Notes under the pieces: generated by a model | What the model was told of the DNA's origin: nothing | The model's input: the letters and a program-made list of their open reading frames with translations, nothing else | The model's database searches: none | Source: Pseudoxanthomonas japonensis | GTDB lineage: Bacteria; Pseudomonadota; Gammaproteobacteria; Xanthomonadales; Xanthomonadaceae | Direction: 5' to 3' | DNA length: 64,000 nucleotides | Assembly: GCF_010093445.1 (NCBI RefSeq) | Contig: NZ_PDWW01000003.1 | Coordinates: forward strand, 173,481 to 237,480 | Program-made: the position numbers and the translations under genes | Shown here: positions 44,695 to 53,053 of the stretch, in pieces | Position numbering within the stretch: position 1 is the first letter of the stretch | How the letters are laid out: each line of letters begins with the position of its first letter

Positions 44695-45282
44695 TCAGGC
44701 CGGTCCGAGGAAGCGCACCCGGTTACGGGTGGCGTCGCGCAGCTGTGATTTCAAGGCATCGACGCGATCCGCAGGCAATTGCACGCGCAGGCGCGCGCCA
44801 TGCTCGTCGAAATCCTCGTCCTGCTTCGCCGCGCTGTGGACCGCCAGCGCCGCATGCACATGGCCCAGGTCGTCGAACGGGCAGGTCAGTTCGACGGTCG
44901 CCCAGGCGACGAGGGGCTCCCGCGGCGCCAGCCGCAGGCACTCCGCCGCCGCGCCGCCATACGCCCGCACCAGGCCGCCAGCGCCGAGCTTGATGCCGCC
45001 ATACCAGCGGGTCACCACTACCATCACCCGGTCGAACCCTTGGCCATCGATCGCCGCGAGGATCGGCCGGCCGGCCGTACCGGCAGGCTCGCCGTCGTCG
45101 CTGGACCGGTACTCCTGCCCGATCCGGTACGCCCAGCAGTTGTGGGTCGCGGCCGGATCGCCGATCTCGCGCAGGAAGGCGAGTGCGTCGTCGGCGCTGT
45201 CGACCGGCGACGCCTGCGCGAGGAAACGGCTGTGCTTCACCTCCAGCAGTTGCGAGGCGCGTGCGGCGAGGGTGTCGCTCAC
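44695..45282 (-). CDS. IMPACT/YigZ family protein
   Basis: The 195-residue protein has the UPF0029 fold: KHSRFLAQASPV, ATHNCWAYRIG, DDGEPAGTAGRPIL and VTRWYGGIKLGAGGLVRAYG. Bacterial members bind nucleic acids or regulators of translation, but the cellular role is not settled. The start is GTG at 45282, overlapping the anti-sigma stop as GTGA, so translation is coupled. No other start fits the conserved N-terminus. Confidence 0.88.
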   Translation of the reverse strand: MSDTLAARASQLLEVKHSRFLAQASPVDSADDALAFLREIGDPAATHNCWAYRIGQEYRSSDDGEPAGTAGRPILAAIDGQGFDRVMVVVTRWYGGIKLGAGGLVRAYGGAAAECLRLAPREPLVAWATVELTCPFDDLGHVHAALAVHSAAKQDEDFDEHGARLRVQLPADRVDALKSQLRDATRNRVRFLGPA

Positions 45283-46412
45283 GGATTGCCGAGGAGCGGG
45301 CGCAAGTCTTCCGGCACGCGCTGGAACGGATGCTCCTGCACGAACAACTGCAGGCTGCGCAGTGCGTTGGCGTCGTCGCCCAGGTCCCGGCGCAGCCGGA
45401 TGCGATCCAGCCACTCGTCCGGCGGCAGCCGCGTGTCGGCGTCGACCGGCACCTGCAGATCGGTACGGCGAAGGGCGTTGCGGGCTGCACTGGGCTGGGC
45501 GCTCCCTGCGCTGGCAGCCGGAGGCGGAGGGGGAGGAGGTGCGGCGGCGGGCGTCGGCGCCGGCGCCGACACGACTTCTTTCGTTCTCGCCTGACGGTCC
45601 CGCGACTTCACCCGGCTGCCGGTCACGGCAATGGCGTCGAGGGTCGTGTTCTCTCCGGTCTTGGCAGAGGCGTCCTGTCGCGGATCGTCGAAGCGGGCGC
45701 GTTGCTCCTGTTCCTGCTGGGCGGCGGCGCGATACAGCGTGCGCTCTTGCAGGTCAGCTTCCGGTGCGGTCGTGGCAACGACACCTTGCGGCGCGCGCAA
45801 AGAGCCATCGGCGTCCGCAGGGAATGCCTGTGGCGCCGCGTCCGGTGCCGGTGGTGCAGGCAGGATGGGGGCGGGGATCAAGGCCAACGGGCCGCGCTTC
45901 GGCGCGGGCTCCTGGCGCGCGGCGGCTTCTGCGTTCTGGCGCGCCGGTCCCGATGCCGTCGCGGCGCGTCCGACAGGCGAAGGCGGCAGCACCTTGGCGG
46001 GCATCGAAGGCGCGACCTCCTGCGCCACGATGGCGGGAGGGGCGGGCATGTCGGCGACCGGTGCGGCGGCATCCGCGGCAGCGACTTCGGGGTCTTCGGA
46101 CGCCACGCCGACCGAGCGCTCGGCCGCCATCGGCACTTCGCTGGCGACCGGGACTTCATGAACCGGGCGAAGCTGCCAGGCGATGCCGGCCGCGAGCAGC
46201 ACCGAGGCCGCCACGCCCATGCCGAGCGGCCAGCGACGACGCGAGGGAGGCACGTGTCCGCCTGTCGCCGGCGCCGCCTGCACCGCCGCCCGCGCCGCAC
46301 CCAGGATGCGGGCGTCCAGTTCGGGCGAGGGGCCGCCATGCGGGCCCAGGCGCGCGAACGACTGCGCGAGGGCGCGCTCTTCGGGGGTCAGGGGCTCGTG
46401 GGGCATGCTCAT
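45279..46412 (-). CDS. Anti-sigma-type membrane protein with a TonB-box-like motif
   Basis: The 377-residue product has a cytoplasmic start (EERALAQSFARLGPHG, then ELDARILGAARA), one membrane helix (63-80) and a long low-complexity Pro/Ala periplasmic region. Residues 257-270 read TLDAIAVTGSRVKS, the form of the motif at the N-terminus of TonB-dependent receptors in this family. The C-terminal region (PPDEWLDRIRLRRDLGDDANA and onward) looks helical. The ATG overlaps the sigma stop, so this is the likely cognate anti-sigma factor, though no ZAS zinc motif is visible. The TonB-box may be a mimic that engages envelope TonB. Confidence 0.72.
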   Translation of the reverse strand: MSMPHEPLTPEERALAQSFARLGPHGGPSPELDARILGAARAAVQAAPATGGHVPPSRRRWPLGMGVAASVLLAAGIAWQLRPVHEVPVASEVPMAAERSVGVASEDPEVAAADAAAPVADMPAPPAIVAQEVAPSMPAKVLPPSPVGRAATASGPARQNAEAAARQEPAPKRGPLALIPAPILPAPPAPDAAPQAFPADADGSLRAPQGVVATTAPEADLQERTLYRAAAQQEQEQRARFDDPRQDASAKTGENTTLDAIAVTGSRVKSRDRQARTKEVVSAPAPTPAAAPPPPPPPAASAGSAQPSAARNALRRTDLQVPVDADTRLPPDEWLDRIRLRRDLGDDANALRSLQLFVQEHPFQRVPEDLRPLLGNP

Positions 46413-47032
46413 TCGTTCAACCTCGTCCGCAACCGGTCCATCGCATACCGCAGGCGCGATTTCACGGTTTCCCGGCCCACGCCGGTGATCTCGCCGATCT
46501 CCTCCAGGGTCAGTTCCTGCTCCAGCCGCAGCTGCAGCACTTCGCGCTGCTCTGGCGGCAATTCATCCATGGCCAGCTGCAACCGCCGCCGCTGCTCGAA
46601 CTCGGACAGCTGCCGCTCCGGCGTCTCCGGGTCGGGGACGCGTGCCATGCGTTCGTCCGCGTCCGCCGGTGCCGCGGGGCGATGCTTCGATGCGCGCCAA
46701 TGGTCGTTCAGGCGATTGTGCGCGATCCGGTACAGCCAGGTCCCGAACGCCGCTTCCGGTTTCCAGCCCTGGCGCGCGCTGATCACGCGCTGCCAGGTGT
46801 CCTGGAAGAACTCGTCGGCCAGCGCCGCATCGCGCAGGTGCCGCAGCAGGAACCGGTACAGCGGGCCGCGGTGGCGGGCGTAAAGCTGTTCGAACGCCGA
46901 CGCGTCGCCCGCGGCGTAGGCCAGCATCAGGGTCTCGTCGGCGGGTTCGGCAAGGTCGTTCACCGCCACCAGCGTAAGCGGTCCCCGCGTGTCCGTGAAG
47001 CTGGCGGCCTGTCGGGGGACCGCCGTGTTCAT
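46409..47032 (-). CDS. ECF RNA polymerase sigma factor
   Basis: The 207-residue sigma factor has region 2 (LYARHRGPLYRFLLRHL, ADEFFQDTWQRVI, TWLYRIAHNRLNDHWR) and region 4 (LPPEQREVLQLRLEQELTLEEIGEITGVGRETVKSRLRYAMDRLR). The N-terminal extension before PADETLMLAY is not conserved, so the start is uncertain. The ATG at 47032 was chosen over 47104, and no strong ribosome site marks either. It is coupled to the anti-sigma gene by an ATGA overlap. Its regulon is unknown. Confidence 0.88.
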   Translation of the reverse strand: MNTAVPRQAASFTDTRGPLTLVAVNDLAEPADETLMLAYAAGDASAFEQLYARHRGPLYRFLLRHLRDAALADEFFQDTWQRVISARQGWKPEAAFGTWLYRIAHNRLNDHWRASKHRPAAPADADERMARVPDPETPERQLSEFEQRRRLQLAMDELPPEQREVLQLRLEQELTLEEIGEITGVGRETVKSRLRYAMDRLRTRLNE

Positions 47033-47226
47033 CCTGGACCTGCCGTGCGCGGGCAGGACGGACGTGGAGACATCGGCGGGAGCGGGGAGAGCGGGCACGT
47101 GCATGGCAAACGGCCGAGCCCCCTTGGCGGGGTTGTGCCGGCGGTTTCCGTTCAGGGGGTGGCAGGCGGTATGCTCGCCGCGGGGGACTTCCGGATACCG
47201 CCTTCCGACTGGGTCGGATCACGACC

Positions 47227-50136
47227 ATGCCTACGCCATCGATCAGCGCCGACAACCCGGCCAGCGAAGACGCCTCCCCGGCGGAACGGATCGCGCAGGT
47301 CCTGTGCGGCTTGTTGCCGGCCGGTGCGGAACTGGCCGTCTGCTGGCGCGACTGGGCCCTGGGCAACGGCAGCGGCGCGACCCAGGGCGCATCCGTTGCG
47401 TTGCGGCGACGCGCCGAGCACGCACTCGCCGAGACCGTTGTCGAACACGACGGCCCCGATTCGCGCGCATACGCGTGGGACAACGCCGACGGCAACGCCC
47501 GTGTCGCCCTGGCGCTGGCGCTGCCGGGTCCATTGGCAGAGGCGCAAGAAGCCTCCTGGGTACTGCTGGCGCGCACGCTGCTGGTGACCTCGCTGGATGC
47601 CTCGCGGGCGCAGGCGCGGGTGGTGTCGCTGGAGAAGTCCAAGCGCCTGCAGCAGGCGCTGTACGAGATCGCCGACCTCGCAGGCGCCGACCTCGAGATG
47701 CCGGAGATGCTCCGCCGCATCCACGCGGTGGTGAACTCGCTGATGTACGCGGAGAACTGCTACATCGTCCTGTACGACGACCAGCGCCGCACCGTGCGGT
47801 TCCTCTACTTCGCCGACCAGCGCGACCCCTACATCGCCGAGCCCGAGCGGGAGTTCGGCGAAGAGGAAATGGTCAACAGCATGACCTTCGCGCTGCTGCG
47901 CCATGGCCAGCCGCTGCGCGGACCGTCGGCGGTGATCCGGCAGAAACTGGGCGTGGTGCGCGATCCCTCGCACGGCCCGGACAGCCTGGACTGGCTGGGC
48001 GTGCCGATGCGCCGCGACGACCATGTCTGCGGCGCCATCGTCGTGCAGAGCTACGACGCACCCGCCAGCTATGCCGACGAGGACCGCGCGCTGCTGGGCT
48101 ACGTGGCCCAGCACATCCTCACCGCGCTCGACCGCAAGCATGCGCATGTCGAGCTGGAACACCGCGTGGCGGTGCGCACCCACGAGCTGCAGCGCGCCAA
48201 CCGCGAACTGCAGGCCGAGATCATGGAACGCAAGCGCGCCGAGAAACTGCAGCGCGCGCTGTTCCGCATCACCGACCTGGCCATCACCTCGGACAGCCTG
48301 GAGCGTTTCTACGCGGACGTGCACACCGTGGTCGACGAGCTGATCAACGCGCGCAATTTCTACATCGCGCTGGTCTCGGACGATGGCAGGGACCTGAACT
48401 TCCCGTATTCCATCGACGAACGCGATCCGATGCGCAAGACGCGGCGCATGACCAATGGCCTGACGGAGTACGTCATCGCCACGGGGCGTCCGCTGCTGGC
48501 CGACCGCGAGGTGATCGGCCAGCTGGCCGAGGCCGGCAAGGTCCAGCAGCACGGCCCGCCGGCCTACAGCTGGCTGGGTGTGCCGCTGTTCCGCGGCGAG
48601 GACGTGGTCGGTGCGGTGGTGGTGCAGAGCTATACGGAAGAGGTGAAGTTCACCTCGCACGACCAGAACCTGCTGACCTTCGTCGCCCACCACATCGGCA
48701 ACGGCTTGGACCGGCAGCGGGCGCAGGAACGTCTGCGCAGTGCGCATGCCGAACTCGAGCGCCGGGTCGACGAGCGCACGCGCGAGCTGGCCGAGGCGAA
48801 CCACCAGCTGCGCTCGCAGATCGGCGAGCGCCTGCGCGTGGAGCAGCAGCTGACCCACCAGGCCACGCACGATGCGCTGACCGGCCTTCCCAACCGTCCG
48901 CACCTGCTGGATCGCCTCTCGGCGGCGATCGAGCGCGCGCGGCATGGCGATGGGCAGGCATTCGCCGTGCTGTTCCTCGACCTGGATCGCTTCAAGCTGG
49001 TCAACGACAGCATGGGCCATGCCGCCGGCGACGAACTGCTCGTGGAAGTGGCGCGCCGCATCACCATGAGCGTGCGCGACGAGGACGTGGTGTCGCGCCT
49101 GGGCGGCGACGAGTTCGCGCTGCTGGTCGAATACGCCGATGGCGTGGAGAACGTGCGCGATTTCGCCCAGCGGCTGCTCGCCGTGCTCGGCCTGCCTATG
49201 TGGGTGGCCGGGCGCGAACTGTTTCCTTCCGCCAGTCTCGGCATCGCGGTGTGGCACCCGCGTTACCGCAACGGCGAGGAGCTGCTGCGCGACGCCGATG
49301 CGGCGATGTACCGCGCCAAGGAACAGGGGCGCGACCGCTGCGCCCTGTTCGACGAGGCCATGCGCGAGGCGGCGGTGCAGAGCCTGGATCTCGAAGCCGA
49401 CCTGCGCCGGGCGATCAACCACCGCGACTTCCTGCCGTTCTACCAGCCTATCCGCCGCATGGACGATGGCCGCGTCATCGGCCACGAGGCGCTGCTGCGC
49501 TGGCGGCACGAGCGGCGCGGCCTGCTGCTGCCGGCGGAGTTCATCGGCCTGGGCGAGAACAGCGGCCTGATCGAGCAGGTCGATTGGCTGCTGTACGAAC
49601 AGGTGGTGCGGCAGATCGCGCGCGGCGTCGAAGGCTACATCTCGGTCAATGTCTCGCCACGGCATTTCCGTTCGCCGGACTTCGGCGACCGCCTGCTGGC
49701 GATGTTCGAGGCGCAGGGCGCGGATCCTTCGCGCCTGCGGCTGGAGATCACCGAGGTCGCGCTGCTCGATGACGCGCCGCGGACGCTGCGCATCCTGCGC
49801 ACGCTGCGCCAGCACGGCATCCTCGCGCAGCTGGACGATTTCGGCACCGGCTTCTCCGCGCTGTCCTACCTGCACCGGTTCCCGATCTCGGTGCTGAAGA
49901 TCGATCGCAGTTTCGTGTCCGGCCTGGGCAACGAGGCGCGTCCGGAAAGCCTGGCGCTGGTGCGCGCCATCCTGGCGCTGGCCAGCACGCTGGGCATCGA
50001 GACGATCGCCGAGGGCGTGGAGACCGAGGAGCAGCGCCAGGCCTTGCTGGAACTGGGCTGCCATCTTGGCCAGGGTTATCTGCTGGGACGGCCTGCGGCG
50101 AACCTCGAGAAGGTCGGCATTACCGACGCCGCCTGA
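47227..50136 (+). CDS. Soluble GAF-GAF-GGDEF-EAL c-di-GMP protein
   Basis: The 969-residue protein has no membrane helix. Two GAF domains (about 143-303 and 343-497) are clear internal duplicates, each preceded by a coiled segment. GGDEF is at 626-630 with an RxxD inhibitory site at 617-620. The EAL domain has EALLRW, EVALLDD, DDFGTGFSAL, KIDRSFV and IAEGVET, all needed for phosphodiesterase activity. It can in principle make and break c-di-GMP under control of small ligands bound to the GAF domains. A hairpin that may serve both strands follows its stop. Confidence 0.93.
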   Translation: MPTPSISADNPASEDASPAERIAQVLCGLLPAGAELAVCWRDWALGNGSGATQGASVALRRRAEHALAETVVEHDGPDSRAYAWDNADGNARVALALALPGPLAEAQEASWVLLARTLLVTSLDASRAQARVVSLEKSKRLQQALYEIADLAGADLEMPEMLRRIHAVVNSLMYAENCYIVLYDDQRRTVRFLYFADQRDPYIAEPEREFGEEEMVNSMTFALLRHGQPLRGPSAVIRQKLGVVRDPSHGPDSLDWLGVPMRRDDHVCGAIVVQSYDAPASYADEDRALLGYVAQHILTALDRKHAHVELEHRVAVRTHELQRANRELQAEIMERKRAEKLQRALFRITDLAITSDSLERFYADVHTVVDELINARNFYIALVSDDGRDLNFPYSIDERDPMRKTRRMTNGLTEYVIATGRPLLADREVIGQLAEAGKVQQHGPPAYSWLGVPLFRGEDVVGAVVVQSYTEEVKFTSHDQNLLTFVAHHIGNGLDRQRAQERLRSAHAELERRVDERTRELAEANHQLRSQIGERLRVEQQLTHQATHDALTGLPNRPHLLDRLSAAIERARHGDGQAFAVLFLDLDRFKLVNDSMGHAAGDELLVEVARRITMSVRDEDVVSRLGGDEFALLVEYADGVENVRDFAQRLLAVLGLPMWVAGRELFPSASLGIAVWHPRYRNGEELLRDADAAMYRAKEQGRDRCALFDEAMREAAVQSLDLEADLRRAINHRDFLPFYQPIRRMDDGRVIGHEALLRWRHERRGLLLPAEFIGLGENSGLIEQVDWLLYEQVVRQIARGVEGYISVNVSPRHFRSPDFGDRLLAMFEAQGADPSRLRLEITEVALLDDAPRTLRILRTLRQHGILAQLDDFGTGFSALSYLHRFPISVLKIDRSFVSGLGNEARPESLALVRAILALASTLGIETIAEGVETEEQRQALLELGCHLGQGYLLGRPAANLEKVGITDAA

Positions 50137-50152
50137 CGACGTGATCGACATG

Positions 50153-50174
50153 GGGGCGGCATCCATGCCGCCCC
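50153..50174. terminator. Hairpin between convergent genes, possible bidirectional terminator
   Basis: GGGGCGGC / GCCGCCCC form a perfect 8-base stem with loop ATCCAT, placed 16 bases after the GAF-GGDEF-EAL stop and 10 bases beyond the VWA gene's stop on the other strand. There is no uridine tail, so strength is uncertain. Confidence 0.55.
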
Positions 50175-50184
50175 ATGGTTCCGG

Positions 50185-51957
50185 TCATTCGCCCGCGATG
50201 GCAGGTGCGTCGTCCTTCACTGCCACCAACCGGTGCGCCTGGTCGACCATGCCGACGAATTCGGCTTTCAGGCCATACGGGTCGCGTCCCTTCGCTGTAC
50301 GTGCGGTGCGCGCCACGTCGTTCCAGGTCCAGCCATCGACGCGCTGGCCACCACGCAGCAGGTCGGCATACGCCGCCACGGCGCTGGCGAACCGGAACGC
50401 ATCGCTGGGTTGCGTGGTCAGCGATGTGCGCGCGATCGGCGTTTCGATCAGGCGGCTGCTGTCCTGGTCGGGCAGCTTGTAGCGCAGGCGTACGTGCGCC
50501 ACTTCGGTCGTCGACGCACCGGCCGCGACCTGCTTGCCCCCGTAGCGCAGGGCGGGCAAGCGATCCACACCGCTGCCGACGGGCGTGATCTCGTAGAGCG
50601 CGGTGACTTCGTGGCCTGCGCCGATGTCGCCGGCATCGACCTTGTCGTTGGCAAAGTCCTCGTTGGCCAGTACGCGGTTCTCGTAGCCGATCAGGCGGTA
50701 CTCCGACACCACGGCGGGATTGAACTCCACCTGGATCTTCACGTCGCGGGCGATGGTCAGCAGCGTGGACTGCATTTCATCCACCAGCACCTTGCGGCCT
50801 TCCTGCAGCGTATCGATGTAGGCATGGTTGCCGTCGCCGACATCCGCCAGCTTCTCGGCCAGCGCGTCGTTGTAGTTGCCGGTACCGAAGCCGAGCGTGG
50901 TCAGCGCGATGCCCGATCTGCGCTTGTCGGCGACCATCGTCTCAAGCGCATCCTGGCTGACCGTGCCCACGTTGAAATCGCCATCGGTGGCCAGGATCAC
51001 GCGGTTCACGCCGTCCTTGACGAAGGCCTGCTTCGCCATCGCGTACGCCAGCCGGATGCCGTCGCCGCCATTGGTGCTGCCGCCTGCCTGCAGACGGTCC
51101 AGTGCGGCGAGGATTTCATCATGCCGGTCGCCCGGCGTGGGCGGCAACACGAGGCCTGCGGAACCGGCGTAGACGACGATGCTGACGCGGTCCTGTGCGC
51201 GTAGCTGCTTGACGAGCTGGGCGAACGACTGCTTCAGCAGCGGCAGCTTGTCGGGAGACTCCATCGAGCCGGAGGTATCGAGCAGGAATACGAGATTGGC
51301 CGGGGGCAGTGTCGCTTTCGGCACGTCGTAGCCCTTGATGCCGACCATCAGCAGCTGGCGCTTGGCGTTCCACGGTGCCGGCGCGAGCTCGGTGGTCACC
51401 GCGAACGGCTGGCTGCGGTCGGTCGGCCCGGCATGACCATAGCGGAAGTAGTTGATGAATTCCTCCGCGCGCACCGCATCGGCGGGTGGGCGCTGGCCGT
51501 CGCGCAGCATGCGGCGCACGTTGCTGTAGCTGCCGGTGTCCACGTCGACGGAGAACGTCGAGACCGGCTCGTCCAGCGTGCGGCGCACCGGATTGTCGTC
51601 TCGGTCGGCGTACTTCTCGGTGTTCACGGACGTGGCCTGCGGCACCGACAGCGCATGGGCGGCGCGGTACTCCACCATCATGGCGGGAGCGGGCGGGGGC
51701 GGCGGTGCCGAAGGCGCGTAGGCCAGTCCGGCAGGCGCCACCGCCTTGGCGTGCTCGCTGCGCACGCGGCTGCCGGTCACGGCGATGCGGTCGAGCGTCG
51801 CTTCTTCGCGCTGTGCAGTGCCGGCCTGCTGGCGGGCGTAGGCATCGGCGGCCACGGCGGCCGCGTCGGCTTCAGGGGAGTGCTGGGCAGTGGGATTGGA
51901 CTGGCAGGCCGCCAGCAGCGCGGCGGCCAGGAGGGTGACGGTCAGGCGGTGCGACAT
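50185..51957 (-). CDS. YfbK-type VWA-domain lipoprotein with a TonB-box-like motif
   Basis: The 590-residue protein has a lipoprotein signal (LLAAALLAAC, lipid cysteine 18). At 54-67 follows TLDRIAVTGSRVRS, a TonB-box-like motif nearly identical to that in the anti-sigma protein at 45279-46412. After a Pro-rich linker come the YfbK N-terminal domain (TFSVDVDTGSYSNVRRML), a VWA domain with MIDAS DTSGSM (227-232) and a C-terminal DUF3520-like region. VWA domains bind ligands through a metal. Role unknown. GGAG is 7 bases before the ATG. Confidence 0.88.
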   Translation of the reverse strand: MSHRLTVTLLAAALLAACQSNPTAQHSPEADAAAVAADAYARQQAGTAQREEATLDRIAVTGSRVRSEHAKAVAPAGLAYAPSAPPPPPAPAMMVEYRAAHALSVPQATSVNTEKYADRDDNPVRRTLDEPVSTFSVDVDTGSYSNVRRMLRDGQRPPADAVRAEEFINYFRYGHAGPTDRSQPFAVTTELAPAPWNAKRQLLMVGIKGYDVPKATLPPANLVFLLDTSGSMESPDKLPLLKQSFAQLVKQLRAQDRVSIVVYAGSAGLVLPPTPGDRHDEILAALDRLQAGGSTNGGDGIRLAYAMAKQAFVKDGVNRVILATDGDFNVGTVSQDALETMVADKRRSGIALTTLGFGTGNYNDALAEKLADVGDGNHAYIDTLQEGRKVLVDEMQSTLLTIARDVKIQVEFNPAVVSEYRLIGYENRVLANEDFANDKVDAGDIGAGHEVTALYEITPVGSGVDRLPALRYGGKQVAAGASTTEVAHVRLRYKLPDQDSSRLIETPIARTSLTTQPSDAFRFASAVAAYADLLRGGQRVDGWTWNDVARTARTAKGRDPYGLKAEFVGMVDQAHRLVAVKDDAPAIAGE

Positions 51958-52066
51958 GGCGCGACTCCGTGTGGTGTGGGACAGGGAGTCGAACGCGCGG
52001 TTCTGGAAAACGGGGTTGGACGGAGGGGCGCTATTTTCTTCCTGCCCCATGTCATGCCTGGGATTG

Positions 52067-52411
52067 TCAGTCGATGGCGCCGACATCCATGCCGTCATAG
52101 GCATCCAGGCCATGCTCGTCGGCGAAGCGGTACAGCGCCTGGTTGCGCTCGTGCAGGCTGTCGGCCGTGTGGACTTCCGTCTTCTCGACATGCAGCCACC
52201 ACAGGTCCGGATCCTTGCGGTTGTCCTTGTCCTCCAGGTAGAGCGCTATCACGCGGTAGCCCTGTTCCTGCAGCAGCGGCACGACGGCCTCCAGTGCGGG
52301 ACGCGAACCATGGGTGAAGAAGTAGCCCCACACCAGCGGCTTGCGCAGGTCCCACGACGTTTCCTTGGCCATGTTGTCGAACATCTCGACGAGTTGTTCG
52401 TGGGTGATCAT
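52067..52411 (-). CDS. RraB-like regulator of RNase E
   Basis: The 114-residue protein matches the RraB group: a start MITHEQLVEMFDNMAKETSWDLRKPLVWGYFF and an acidic middle (LYLEDKDNRKDPDLWWLHVEKTEVHT). In E. coli RraB binds RNase E and remodels RNA decay. Here the identity rests on overall pattern. AGGAG is 7 bases before the ATG at 52411. It is the last ordinary gene before the low-GC cassette. Confidence 0.75.
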   Translation of the reverse strand: MITHEQLVEMFDNMAKETSWDLRKPLVWGYFFTHGSRPALEAVVPLLQEQGYRVIALYLEDKDNRKDPDLWWLHVEKTEVHTADSLHERNQALYRFADEHGLDAYDGMDVGAID

Positions 52412-52473
52412 GTAGATGCTCCTGATGCAAGGACAGCTGACGCGCCAGCGAAGGATGAATTGCACGCCGTCGA

Positions 52474-53031
52474 CTAGGGCATGGGTCGCGGCCGCGCTGG
52501 TCGATATTGGCGCAGGTCGCCCAATCGTCGGCTTTCCGTGTCGATATTGACACAGATAACGCCACCACAAAGGATTGCGTCCGACGCCGCATACGCCTGC
52601 AACACAGGAATGGCATCCTCGTGGCGTTGCAGCTGACCCCTGACGGCTACCAGTTCCTGGCGATAGTGAGCCAGTGTCATCCAGCCGCTAAGAAGCACGA
52701 GTAGCAGGGTCGCTACAGCGACCCCGCACCAGATCGACAAGGCCCTGTGCACCGTCCGGAGTCGCGCCGATACGTCGTGACCAAAGCCGGTTGCAATGGG
52801 CGCCAAGGTCTTCATTGCGTCATCGGCTATAACGGTGGAGGCATTCTCGACGATCGTCTTTGCGTGGCTGCTGCTGTAGGAAAGCGCATCCTGCAACGCC
52901 CGCATGTGTTGGTTGACCTTGGCCTGCATGCTGGCTTCGCTTTGTTCGAATTTGGCCATCATGGCGGCCTGAAGCTTGAGCGAGTTGTGCAGGGATGCGA
53001 TAAGGCTGCGGAGTTCTTGTTCGTCGTACAT
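52474..53031 (-). CDS. Coiled-coil membrane protein of the GH19 cassette
   Basis: The 185-residue protein has a helical, probably coiled-coil N-terminal half (LRSLIASLHNSLKLQAAMMA to about residue 90), a membrane helix at 98-120, a second short helical region and a C-terminal CGGVICVNIDTESRRL with two cysteines. No signal peptide and no recognised family. The ATG at 53031 has AAGGGA 8 bases upstream. It starts 22 bases after the muramidase stop. Base composition is low in GC like its neighbours. Roles as holin-like, immunity or delivery factor are open. Confidence 0.65.
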   Translation of the reverse strand: MYDEQELRSLIASLHNSLKLQAAMMAKFEQSEASMQAKVNQHMRALQDALSYSSSHAKTIVENASTVIADDAMKTLAPIATGFGHDVSARLRTVHRALSIWCGVAVATLLLVLLSGWMTLAHYRQELVAVRGQLQRHEDAIPVLQAYAASDAILCGGVICVNIDTESRRLGDLRQYRPARPRPMP

Positions 53032-53053
53032 GTGCATTCCCTTGCCGCAGCGG

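Noticed and set aside
47152..50166. About 1000-codon minus-strand frame opposite the GAF-GGDEF-EAL gene
   Set aside because: Antisense shadow. The plus-strand frame has complete domains and motifs.
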